NCBI GenBank assembly: GCA_017529425.1
Contig: JAFXNQ010000064.1
Span: 1-56,857 of the forward strand
From: Bacteroidales bacterium
Lineage (GTDB): Bacteria > Bacteroidota > Bacteroidia > Bacteroidales > UBA932
Direction: 5' to 3'
Length of the DNA stretch: 56,857 nt
The position numbers and the translations under genes were made by a program. Below are positions 8,540-17,434 of the stretch, piece after piece. The notes under the pieces were generated by a model. It saw only the letters and a program-made list of their open reading frames with translations. It was not told the DNA's origin and did no database searches. Numbering within the stretch: position 1 is the first letter of the stretch; every line of letters starts with the position of its first letter.

Positions 8540-11500
8540 TCGGCCAGAGACTTGATGCGGTTGTTAATCCAGTCGTACTCGTCCTGATAACCGTTTGCAC
8601 GGAACAAATTGGCCAGATAGGTGACGTACTGCATCTCCCGGTCGAGGGTCTCCTCGTCCAGCAAGTCGCCGTGGAACGGCTGGCTGGAATATAACATCGA
8701 CGCTACCGACTCCTCCAGATATGCACGGGAGAGGGCCTGGGCCTTCTCAAAGCACCCCAGGGTGAGATAATGGTCAATTGAGGTGAGGACCTCATATTCG
8801 TTTGACCCGCGGATTATCGCTATGTCATACGGGATGTTTTTCGCTGGAGTCACCTCGTAGCAGCGGTCCAGCACCTTTTCCGCCTCTTCAAAGCGCTGCT
8901 CGCTTATCAGCTTGTTGGCTACCTGGTTAAAGAGGCTGCGCACAGGTGTCACGCTGCTGAAAGCGTAGAGGTTGAAGTAATCAAAGTTGATGGTGGTATC
9001 CTTGAGGCTGTCAAAGTGATAGCCCTCCATGACCAGCTTGTACATCTTGTCCAAATCCATCTGCTTGGCTTCAGAGCCCTGAGGGCACTCTATCGGGACA
9101 ATCTTGTATGCGTAGCCGTCAAACTGGAGGTACTTTTCAATCTCAAAGGTGCAGTCGCCGTTCTGGCTCACAAAGTAAATGGGACGGTCCCACTTGTAAT
9201 TGTTGAGTATGTCAAGCAGTATCAGGTCGGTTTTAGTAATCACGCCGCTGTCGTCCGGTATCTTCAGCTCAAGTGCATCCAGCATCTTGTCGGCGTCCTT
9301 GGCCAGCACAATACCGGATTCAAGCGCCTTCTCCTTGTCCACGGGTACCACAATTGTGCGGGTGGCAATGGCGCCGCTGTTGCCGCTGCGGTACTTGGGG
9401 TTTGTAAACACCGTCATCACCTCCTCTATGGTTGCGGGGCGGCCAAAGGCGTCAATCACCTGTATAAAATCGTTGGTGCCATAGAGATAATCCTTTCGCG
9501 GCAGCGAAATGGGGAGCGGGGCAGACTTGTTGCAGCGGCATTTCATCTGGTCTATATACCAGTCCATTCCCAGCAGCGACGTATTCATTATCCTGACGTC
9601 GGTGCGGATTCCCTCCACCTCCTGGGCATACCACAGGGGGAAGGTGTCGTTATCGCCGTGAGTAATCAGGATGCCGTTCTCCTCGCAGCTGTTGAGGTAG
9701 TTGTAAGCCTCCTCAATGGAGGTGTAGCGGCCGCTGCGGTCGTGGTCGTCCCAGTTCTGGCAACCCATCAGCACCGCCACCGCAATTGCCAGGACACTTG
9801 CAACGGAGGCTGTTGCCATGGAGGTTGTGGAGGCAACCTTCTCCCCGTTTTCGCGGGCTATGCCCTTGCCCAGCAGGTTGTCGAACCACTCTTTAATGGC
9901 CATCACCGCCAGCCCGATCCAGATTGCGAACACATAGAAAGAGCCCGCGTAGGCATAGTCTCGTTCGCGCGGCTGGTAAGGGGTCTGGTTGAGGTATATG
10001 ATTATGGCTATGCCCGTCAGGAAAACAGCAGGAAGGTGATCCAGCCGTTGCGGCCATCGTGCTTGAGCTGGAAAAACAAGCCTATGAGCCCCAGTATCAG
10101 CGGGAGAAAGTAGTAGTGGTTCTTTGCCTTGTTGTGCGCAATGTAGTCCGGTGCAAGGCTCTGGTCGCCCAGACGCACCTCGTCCAGAAACTTGATGCCG
10201 CTCTCCCAGTTGCCGCACGTGAGGTCTCCGGGCACCTGGCCCTGCAGGTCGTTCTGGCGCCCTACAAAGTTCCAGAAGAAGTAGCGGAAATACATGTAGC
10301 TTAGCTGATAGTCAAAGAAATAGCGCAGATTGTCGCGCATCTTTGGCATCTGGGTTTTCCTGAGGCTGCCGTCAGCCATACGGACCGTCTTGGTCTTGAA
10401 ATCGCCCATAGTGTACGCATCGTAGAACTGCTCGTGCGAGCGGGACTGTGTACTCCACATGCGGGGGAAGAGCATCTTGGCCCCCATAGGGTAGTCGGCC
10501 TCAAGCGGTTTTGCCGTCTTATAGTATTTGTCATCCAGTTTGGTCCAGTAGGTACCGTCCTTGATGTCATATACAGATTTGTAACTCTCGCCAAACACCA
10601 CCGGTTTGCTGCCGTACTGCTCACGGTTGATGTAGCGCACCAACGTGTACGGGTTGTCAGGAGAGTATTCGTTTGTCGGAGGATTGGCGTTGGCCCGGAT
10701 AACCACCACGGCAAATACGGAGTAGCCGATAAGGATGGCGGTAAAGGCCAGCGTCATAGTGTGGGCCATGGCCTTTTCGCGGCGGCGGAAATAACGCAGC
10801 AGCGCAAAGCAGGCTGCAAACAGCAGCAGGGCCAGGATAGAGGCCCCAATGTTGAACGGTGCGCCAAGGCTGTTCACAAAGAAGCGGTCAAAGCCGGCAA
10901 TGATCTTTGGCACCCAGGGGATGATGATGAAGAGTATGAGCGCCAGCACCAGAGCCGATATGGCCAGCATCAGCACACCTTGCCAGAAAGACATCTTCTC
11001 CCCGTCGTGGCTGCGGTAATAATAGATGAATACTATCACCGGTATTACAAGGAGGCTGAGCAGGTGGATTCCGATGGAGAGCCCCAGCATCAGCGCGATG
11101 AACACCAGCCAGCGGTCGTTGTAGGGCTCGCCGTAGTGCTCTTCCCACTTGAGGATGGCCCAGAACACAATCGCCGTCACAAGGCTGGACATAGCGTACA
11201 CCTCACCCTCTACGGCAGAGAACCAGAAGGTGTCGGAGAAACAGTAGGCCAGCGCCCCAGCCGCTCCCGCCCCCAGCACGGCTATCGCCGCCCCGTTGGT
11301 GAGCGCCTTGCCGCGCCGCTCCAGCAGCCGCCTGCCAAAGTGAACAATGGTCAGGAACAGGAAAAAGATGGTAAAGGCAGAGCACATGGCGCTGCAGCAG
11401 TTCACCGCCGCAGCTGCATGTTCAGGCCCGGTAAACATGGTGAAGAAGCGGGCAATCAGCTGGAACATAGGGTTTCCCGGGGGGTGACCCACCTCCAGTT

Positions 11501-11639
11501 TATAAGAGGAGGCAATAAATTCGCCGCAGTCCCAAAAACTCGCGGTAGGCTCTATGGTGGAAAGATATACGCAAGAAGAGAGGACAAGTATTACTATGGC
11601 CAGTATATTCTTGATTCTATCAAATAATTTTTTCTCCAT
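8536..11639 (-). pseudogene. DUF2723/TMEM260-like membrane glycosyltransferase family protein, broken by one frameshift
   Basis: Two overlapping frames form one protein of about 1030 residues. The first (11639 down to 10017) has SFWDCGEF at 34-41 and GHPPGNP at 52-58 plus about 10 membrane helices; the second continues with FLTGIAIIIYLNQTPYQPRE, two more helices and a soluble helical tail. The frame change lies at a run of four T (plus-strand A, 10022-10025), in CTG TTT TCC TGA: one extra T, or a -1 slip, restores the conserved sequence and avoids the stop. DUF2723 is related to TMEM260 O-mannosyltransferases (GT-C fold). It heads the uvrC transcription unit. Sequencing error, mutation or programmed slippage cannot be separated here. 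Confidence 0.85.
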
Positions 11640-11671
11640 AAAAATCTTTGCAAAGTCCGTCTATATTAGGA

Positions 11672-11679
11672 CAAATGTA
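11672..11679 (-). promoter_or_regulatory. -7 box for the DUF2723-uvrC unit (TACATTTG on minus)
   Basis: CAAATGTA on the plus strand reads TACATTTG on the minus strand, 32 bases before the DUF2723 start. It lies back to back with the plus-strand box at 11700-11707, so the 89-base gap holds a divergent promoter pair. Confidence 0.6.
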
Positions 11680-11699
11680 CGAATTAGTTTTTTTATAAC

Positions 11700-11707
11700 T
11701 AAATTTG
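11700..11707 (+). promoter_or_regulatory. -7 box for the SUI1-family gene (TAAATTTG)
   Basis: TAAATTTG fits TAnnTTTG and lies 21 bases before the start codon of the eIF1-like gene. Confidence 0.6.
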
Positions 11708-11728
11708 CAGCCGTAAATCGCTCCCGCT

Positions 11729-12076
11729 ATGTCCAATGACTGGAAAAACCGCCTGGGCGTCGTATATTCCACCGACCCCAACTTCAAATATGTCTCTCAG
11801 GACGACCTTGATCAGGAGCCGGAGACCCTCCCGGCTGAGCGCCAGAAGGTTATAGTGGCCATTGACCGGCGCAACCGCGGCGGGAAGCAGGTTACAGTGG
11901 TAAACGGCTTCGTGGGTCGGGAAGATGACCTCGCCGCCCTGGCCAAGACACTCAAGACTCGCTGCGGCGTGGGCGGGAGTGCCAAGGACGGCCAGATAAT
12001 AATCCAGGGCGATATGCGCGACCGGATAGTGGATATCCTGTTATCGTTGGGCTACAAGGCAAAACGCGGCAACTGA
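11729..12076 (+). CDS. SUI1/eIF1-family translation factor (YciH-like)
   Basis: The 115-residue protein ends in a SUI1 domain (residues 35-113): VIVAIDRRNRGGKQVTVVNG, then a central helix and the GVGG turn, closing with the DILLSLGYKAKRGN tail. Bacterial members (YciH) bind the 30S subunit and are thought to affect start-codon choice, but are not essential. A short non-conserved N-terminal segment precedes the domain, as is usual. The next gene begins one base after the stop, so the two are co-transcribed. Confidence 0.9.
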   Translation: MSNDWKNRLGVVYSTDPNFKYVSQDDLDQEPETLPAERQKVIVAIDRRNRGGKQVTVVNGFVGREDDLAALAKTLKTRCGVGGSAKDGQIIIQGDMRDRIVDILLSLGYKAKRGN

Positions 12077-12077
12077 T

Positions 12078-12779
12078 ATGTTCTCTTTTCTGCAGGCGAT
12101 AGGGCAGGACTGCTGGCAGTCCAGTGAATTGATGACGGTTGTGGGGGACAACTTTCCCTCGGCTGTAATCGAGAGCCATCCTGCGCTGACCACCTACGCG
12201 CTGCTGCTCTGCCTGCTCTATTTTATGGTTTTTGTGGAGAACTCGTTCATCTCGATTCTGATATCGTGGCGCTCGCTGTTCAACCGGATTGCACTGGAGG
12301 ATACCCTGGCTAACAAAAACCTGATTTACGCCATCAACAACACCGCCCTGCTCTGCGTCCCCACGATATCTCTCGTGCTTTATTTCCTGAATGTATCGCC
12401 GCTCAATTTTGTATTTATCCTGGCGGCGATGTCTGTCTTCGTGCTGGCGCATCTGGGGCTTTTCCTGCTGACAGGATGGCTTAAATACTGCCCGGATATG
12501 ATGCGCACGGTCTCCATCTGCGGCCGGATGCACCTTATCGTGTTCACTACCGTGTCGCTGTTGCTGCTCATCGTGGTGCGGCTGGCGGGCATCACTTCGT
12601 CTGTTTTCCCAACTGTTTTCCTTGCGGCGGTCTTTGGCTTGCTGTTCATTTTGCGTGCAACCCGCAGCCTGAGGATATTTAAAGAAAATAATTATTCATT
12701 ATTATTTTGGTTTTTGTACCTTTGCACGCTCGAAATTCTGCCCCTGGGGCTTTTAATTTGCGCACTCATCCGGATATGA
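12078..12779 (+). CDS. DUF4271 integral membrane protein
   Basis: The 233-residue protein has about six to seven hydrophobic helices and little else. It matches the Bacteroidota DUF4271 family, recognised from size, the N-terminal loop before the first helix (ALTTYALLLCLLYFM) and its conserved position directly before hemD. Its stop codon overlaps the hemD start as ATGA. A role linked to haem synthesis or envelope stress is only a guess from the neighbour. Confidence 0.8.
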   Translation: MFSFLQAIGQDCWQSSELMTVVGDNFPSAVIESHPALTTYALLLCLLYFMVFVENSFISILISWRSLFNRIALEDTLANKNLIYAINNTALLCVPTISLVLYFLNVSPLNFVFILAAMSVFVLAHLGLFLLTGWLKYCPDMMRTVSICGRMHLIVFTTVSLLLLIVVRLAGITSSVFPTVFLAAVFGLLFILRATRSLRIFKENNYSLLFWFLYLCTLEILPLGLLICALIRI

Positions 12780-13525
12780 TAGATTTAAGAGGTAAGAAAA
12801 TTCTGATTGCACAGCCTGCACCCAAGAACAGTTCGCCGTACACAGAGCTTGAAAGCAAGTATATGCTCTCGTTTGACTTCTGCCCGTTTTTCACGGTGAA
12901 GCCGGTCTCTACCCGCGATTTCCGTGCGCAGCGCGTAAATATCCTTGACCACACCGCCATCGTTTTCACCTCCCGCAGCGTGATTGACGCATTCTTCAAG
13001 ATCTGCGAGGAGATGCGCGTAACAGTTCCGGAGGATATGAAGTATTTCTGCCAGAATCAGCAGATTGCCCTCTACCTGCAGAAGTATATTGTATATCGCA
13101 AGCGCAAAATCTTCTTTGGTGACGGCAAGCCGCTGTCTGTTGTGGATGCCATCGGCAATAAGCATAAAAACGAAAAATTCCTCATAGCCTGCACCGACAG
13201 TCTGCGTGCCGATCTGGCAAAGGCCTTTGACAAGGCGGGCTTCAAATATGGCAGCGCGGTGTTTATGAACACCGTTGTGAGCGACATCAAGCATCTTGAC
13301 CTGGCCAGCTACAGCGCACTGGTGTTCTACAGCCCGTGCGACGTACGCTCGCTGCTGGAGAACTATCCCGATTTCAAACAGAACGGCCTGGTGCTGGCGA
13401 CCTTTGGCGTAAATACCGCAAAAGCGGCAGAAGAGGCCGGCCTCAAGATTGAAATCACTGCCCCCACACCGGAGGCGCCGTCTATCGCGCAGGCACTTAA
13501 TCTCTACTGCAGCAAGCTGTCATAG
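12776..13525 (+). CDS. hemD: Uroporphyrinogen-III synthase family protein (HemD)
   Basis: HemD closes hydroxymethylbilane to uroporphyrinogen III in tetrapyrrole synthesis. The 249-residue protein opens KKILIAQPAPKNSSPYTELE and has the two-lobe layout of the family, with TSRSVIDAFF in the first half and FYSPCDVRSLLENYP and ATFGVNTAKAAEEAGL in the second. The frame is open from 12707, but ATG at 12776 is chosen because it overlaps the upstream stop as ATGA and starts the conserved domain. Divergent sequences of this family are common in Bacteroidota, where the haem pathway is often incomplete. Confidence 0.85.
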   Translation: MIDLRGKKILIAQPAPKNSSPYTELESKYMLSFDFCPFFTVKPVSTRDFRAQRVNILDHTAIVFTSRSVIDAFFKICEEMRVTVPEDMKYFCQNQQIALYLQKYIVYRKRKIFFGDGKPLSVVDAIGNKHKNEKFLIACTDSLRADLAKAFDKAGFKYGSAVFMNTVVSDIKHLDLASYSALVFYSPCDVRSLLENYPDFKQNGLVLATFGVNTAKAAEEAGLKIEITAPTPEAPSIAQALNLYCSKLS

Positions 13526-13575
13526 CGGCTGCACCTTTTACCATTTCCCGCAAGCAACCCGCAATACCGCAGCCC

Positions 13576-13971
13576 ATGACTTTTGCCTTTCCAAAAAAGC
13601 AACACCTGGCGCAGCGGGAAGCTATCACGTCGCTCGCCTCTCACGGCAAGGTACTATTCCGGCATCCAATCAAGGCTTTTTGCCTGCCTGCAGGCGATAT
13701 TGGTTACCCCCGGTATGTATTTACCGTGCCCAAGAAGTTGTTCAAACGGGCTGTGAAGCGCAACCTTCTCAAGCGGCGAATGCGAGAGGCGGTGCGACTC
13801 AATCAGGAGGCCGTCCTAGGCGATTTCTGCGCCGATTTCCTGCTGGTGTATATCGGCAAGGAGGTTTGCTCTTACCATGTGATCGAGGCCGCGGTGAAGG
13901 AGATTCTCGCCAAGGGAAGGGGCCTGGCGGCTGAACCGGAGAAACCGGCAGATATAAAGCCCCGGCCATGA
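13576..13971 (+). CDS. rnpA: Ribonuclease P protein component
   Basis: RnpA binds the catalytic RNA of RNase P and helps mature tRNA 5' ends. The 131-residue protein has the RNR motif region [17 protein letters not shown] at 56-72, the arginine/lysine-rich helix that contacts RNA, preceded by [10 protein letters not shown]. The yidD start overlaps its stop by four bases, the usual rnpA-yidD coupling. rpmH is not upstream here, unlike in many phyla. Confidence 0.95.
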   Translation: MTFAFPKKQHLAQREAITSLASHGKVLFRHPIKAFCLPAGDIGYPRYVFTVPKKLFKRAVKRNLLKRRMREAVRLNQEAVLGDFCADFLLVYIGKEVCSYHVIEAAVKEILAKGRGLAAEPEKPADIKPRP

Positions 13972-14210
13972 CACCGTTCCACCATACGGTACGGCGCATC
14001 ACCTCCTGGCCGGCACTGATGCTCATCAAATTCTACAAGGCGTTCCTGTCGCCCTATATGGGGCGCAATTGCCGCTTCACGCCCACCTGCAGCACATATA
14101 CTTACGAAGCCATCGAGAAGTACGGCATCCTGCGCGGCGGCTGGCTCGGCCTCAAACGTATCCTCCGCTGCCACCCGTGGGGCGGCTCCGGTTACGACCC
14201 GGTACCGTAA
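13968..14210 (+). CDS. yidD: Membrane protein insertion efficiency factor YidD
   Basis: YidD is a small amphipathic protein at the inner membrane that helps YidC-dependent insertion. The 80 residues contain the full family signature: [20 protein letters not shown] followed by [12 protein letters not shown], then [14 protein letters not shown]. The ATG overlaps the rnpA stop (ATGA). Confidence 0.96.
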   Translation: MTPFHHTVRRITSWPALMLIKFYKAFLSPYMGRNCRFTPTCSTYTYEAIEKYGILRGGWLGLKRILRCHPWGGSGYDPVP

Positions 14211-14211
14211 C

Positions 14212-14244
14212 AAAAAAGGCTGACCATTGCGGCCAGCCTCTTTT
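14212..14244. terminator. Bidirectional terminator between yidD and secDF
   Basis: A stem GGCTG(A)CC paired with GG(C)CAGCC around ATTGC is flanked by an A-run on the left and a T-run on the right, so it can end both convergent transcripts. Confidence 0.8.
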
Positions 14245-14261
14245 GTCAGGGTTTGTTTCCC

Positions 14262-17200
14262 TTATTTCTTGACAACCTTCTCGGCAGCCTTCTCCTCGCG
14301 CTTGCGGTTGAGGTCGTACATAATAGGCGTACCGATGAAGATGGATGCATAGGTACCGACAATCACACCAAGAGTCAGGGCAACTGCAAAACCGCGGATG
14401 CTCTCGCCGCCGAATATTGCGATGGCAATCAACACAATCAGGGTGGTGATGGAGGTGTTCAACGTACGGCTCAGGGTTGCATTGACCGCGTCGTTGATAT
14501 TGTCGCGCAGGGAGCGCTTGGGATAGAGAGTCTTGTATTCGCGGATACGGTCAAAGATCACCACGTTATCGTTGATTGAGTAACCGATGATTGTCAGTAT
14601 CGCTGCGATGAAGGTCTGGTCGACGTCGAGGGTGAACGGCAGGATTCCGCTGAACAGCGAGAAGAAGCCAATCATAATGAGGGCGTTGTGTACCAGTGAT
14701 GTCACGCCGCCGACACCCCACGTCCAGTTGGTGAACCTCAGGGCGATGTATGCGAAGATGGCAATCAGTGCAAGGATTACGGCGATAACGGCATCACGCT
14801 GCATCTCACTCGCGATGGAAGCATCCACGCGGTCGGAGGAGATGATACCGTTAGGGTTGTTCAGGGTAGAGGTGAACTCTTCCTGGCTCATCTGGTTTGC
14901 GAAGAAGCCCTTCAGGGCGTTGTATATCTTGCCTTCAATCTCTTTGTCTGTCTGCTGGCTGTGGTCGTTTACTTTATATTTGGTGGTAATACGCATCTGG
15001 GATGCACCGCCAAACTGCTTAACCTCGGCAGCCTCGCCAAACTCCTGCATTGTAGCGGCACGAACCTGCTCTGCGGTAACAGGCTGGTCAAAGCGGACTA
15101 CATAAGTACGGCCACCGCTGAAATCTACACCATAGCTGAAGCCCTTGGTGAATATGCTTACCAGAGCGATGACGCAGAGCACTGCGGAGATGATGTATGT
15201 GGTCTTGCGCAGCTTGATGAAGTCGATGTGGGTGTTCTTGAGGAAGTTGCGGGTTGCGGGGGAATCAAAGCTGATGTCTTTGTTGCGGGCCAGCCTTGCC
15301 TCGAAGATAAGTCTCGGGATAAAGATGGAGGTGAATACGGAGGTGATGATACCGATAACCAGCACGGCTGCGAAACCTTTGACGGGACCGCTGCCGAAGA
15401 AGTAAAGGATGATACCGGTAATCAGGGTGGTCAGCTGACCGTCGATGATTGCCGAATATGCATTCTTGTAACCGTCGCTAATGGCAAGACGGAGCGACTT
15501 GCCGCTGCGGAGTTCCTCCTTGACACGTTCATAGATGATGACGTTGGCATCCACCGCCATACCCATGGTAAGCACGAGACCTGCGATACCGGGGAGGGTG
15601 AGGACTGCACCGAACGATACCAGGGCGCCGAAGAGGAAGAGCACGTTGCAAAGGAGGGCAAAGTCGGCTGCCCAACCTGCGCGACGGTAGAATATAATCA
15701 TGTAGATGAGCACGAGCAGGAAGGCCAGTGCAAATGATATCATACCGCTCCTGATGGACTGGCTACCCAGGGAAGGACCAACGACCTGCTCCTGGACGAT
15801 GCGTGCAGGGGTGCTGAGCTTACCGCTCTTGAGCACGGTAGCAAGGTCTTCTGCCTCTTCAGGGGTGAAGTTACCGGTAATCTGGCTGCTACCGCCACTG
15901 ATCTTGTTCTGTACGTTAGGGTAGGAATATACCAGACCGTCCATCACGATGGCGATCTGCTTGCCGATGTTCTGTTCGGTGATGACCTCCCAGCGTGCAC
16001 TGCCGGTAGAGTTCATGGTCATGCTGACTTCGGCTGCACCGGAAATCTGGCTGTAGTTTACACGGGCGGATGTGATTACGCCGCCGTCCAGAACGGCTCC
16101 TTTGCCGGCTGCGCTCTTGAGGGCAACCAGTTCAAAGTACTGACCGCTCTTGTCGTATGCGCTGGGCTTGAAGGTGAGTGCCGGAACAAAGTCGTTGGGG
16201 AACTCTACGCTGCTTTCGCGGAGCATACGCATAACATCTGCGGTATCACGGTAGTGGATGAAACCGAGGCAGGCGTTGTTGGCGCCGGTCTGCTGCATGC
16301 GGCCAAACAGCGGGTTAGCCTTGCGATAGGCCTCCAGCTGGTCGTTCTCGCTCTGCTCTGCATTGGCGGTAAGGTTGTTAAGCAGGCTGTCCACCTCGGG
16401 GGCAGCTTCTGTAGCCTCGATTGCCTCACCCTCTGCAGCGGTCTCCTCTACGGAAGCCTCAACAGCTGCAAGCTTGGCTGCCTCGCTGCGGTTCAACTCC
16501 TGCAGGAAGGGCATAATTTCGTTTGCAGTGTAGGTCTGCCAGAACTCAAGGGATGCGGTACCCTGGAGGAGCTTACGTACACGCTCAGGCTCCTTCACAC
16601 CCGGAAGTTCCACAAGGATGCGGCCGGTGCGGGCAATTTTCTGGATGTTGGGCTGTGCCACGCCAAACTGGTTGACACGGCGCTCCACAACTGTATAGGA
16701 GTTGTTGATTGCGCTCTCTGCCTCTTTGCGGAGGAGGTCTATAATCTCATCGTTGGTGATCTTGGACTTGTTTGCAACGTCGCTGCTGAACTTGTCGAGG
16801 TCAATGTCAAAAGAGAGCCTCTGTTCACCTGCAACCTCTTTCCAAGCCTCTGCGAAAAGGGTGATGAAATCGGTGTGGGTCTCCTCTGCACGCTGACGCG
16901 CCAGCGAGAGTGCCTTGTTGAATTCATCGGTGGTCTTTTCGCGGGCGCAGTTGCGAACCAGCTCGCCAAGGTCCAGCTGCAGCATTACGTTCATACCGCC
17001 CTTGAGGTCCAGACCCAGGTTAATCTCTTTCTCCTTTACATCCTTGTATGTGTAGCCGAGGTAAACTTTCTCGGTGGATATGGAGTCGATGTACTTGTTG
17101 TTTGCCGCAGTGCTGATGGAATCCAGGTAGAAAGCCTTGTCAAGATCCGAAACAAGTTCAAATGCGGGCTTGAGTTGCTCTGCCTCTACAACCTTCTCTG

Positions 17201-17315
17201 CATACTTTGCAGCTTTGCGCTCCTGGAGCGCTGTTACCAGCGTGAAAGAGAGCTGGAATGCACAGGCCAGGGCGATGAGAATTGCCACTAAACGAATGGC
17301 GCCTTTACTTTGCAT
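14262..17315 (-). CDS. secDF: Fused SecD-SecF protein translocase subunit
   Basis: SecDF uses the proton gradient to pull secreted proteins through SecYEG on the periplasmic side. In this 1017-residue fusion the SecD half has the N-terminal helix, GLDLKGGMNVMLQ (about residues 102-114), the periplasmic head and a six-helix region with AGLVLTMGMAVDANVIIYERVKEE; the SecF half has GVDFSGGRTYVVRF and SINDNVVIFDRIRE. Fusion is the usual state in Bacteroidota. An acidic, Ala/Glu-rich insert lies in the SecD periplasmic domain. It is a single-gene unit with a TAATTTTG box upstream. Confidence 0.97.
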   Translation of the reverse strand: MQSKGAIRLVAILIALACAFQLSFTLVTALQERKAAKYAEKVVEAEQLKPAFELVSDLDKAFYLDSISTAANNKYIDSISTEKVYLGYTYKDVKEKEINLGLDLKGGMNVMLQLDLGELVRNCAREKTTDEFNKALSLARQRAEETHTDFITLFAEAWKEVAGEQRLSFDIDLDKFSSDVANKSKITNDEIIDLLRKEAESAINNSYTVVERRVNQFGVAQPNIQKIARTGRILVELPGVKEPERVRKLLQGTASLEFWQTYTANEIMPFLQELNRSEAAKLAAVEASVEETAAEGEAIEATEAAPEVDSLLNNLTANAEQSENDQLEAYRKANPLFGRMQQTGANNACLGFIHYRDTADVMRMLRESSVEFPNDFVPALTFKPSAYDKSGQYFELVALKSAAGKGAVLDGGVITSARVNYSQISGAAEVSMTMNSTGSARWEVITEQNIGKQIAIVMDGLVYSYPNVQNKISGGSSQITGNFTPEEAEDLATVLKSGKLSTPARIVQEQVVGPSLGSQSIRSGMISFALAFLLVLIYMIIFYRRAGWAADFALLCNVLFLFGALVSFGAVLTLPGIAGLVLTMGMAVDANVIIYERVKEELRSGKSLRLAISDGYKNAYSAIIDGQLTTLITGIILYFFGSGPVKGFAAVLVIGIITSVFTSIFIPRLIFEARLARNKDISFDSPATRNFLKNTHIDFIKLRKTTYIISAVLCVIALVSIFTKGFSYGVDFSGGRTYVVRFDQPVTAEQVRAATMQEFGEAAEVKQFGGASQMRITTKYKVNDHSQQTDKEIEGKIYNALKGFFANQMSQEEFTSTLNNPNGIISSDRVDASIASEMQRDAVIAVILALIAIFAYIALRFTNWTWGVGGVTSLVHNALIMIGFFSLFSGILPFTLDVDQTFIAAILTIIGYSINDNVVIFDRIREYKTLYPKRSLRDNINDAVNATLSRTLNTSITTLIVLIAIAIFGGESIRGFAVALTLGVIVGTYASIFIGTPIMYDLNRKREEKAAEKVVKK

Positions 17316-17361
17316 AATTATTGCTTATTTTATTTTTTGATTATTTTCGCAAAATAGTCTG

Positions 17362-17369
17362 CAAAATTA
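17362..17369 (-). promoter_or_regulatory. -7 box of secDF (TAATTTTG on minus)
   Basis: CAAAATTA on the plus strand gives TAATTTTG on the minus strand, 46 bases before the secDF start. Confidence 0.5.
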
Positions 17370-17434
17370 GTATTTTTTCTTAATATTTGAAGTATTTCGT
17401 ATTTTTGTTTTTGTACATCCGAACGGAACCAGAT

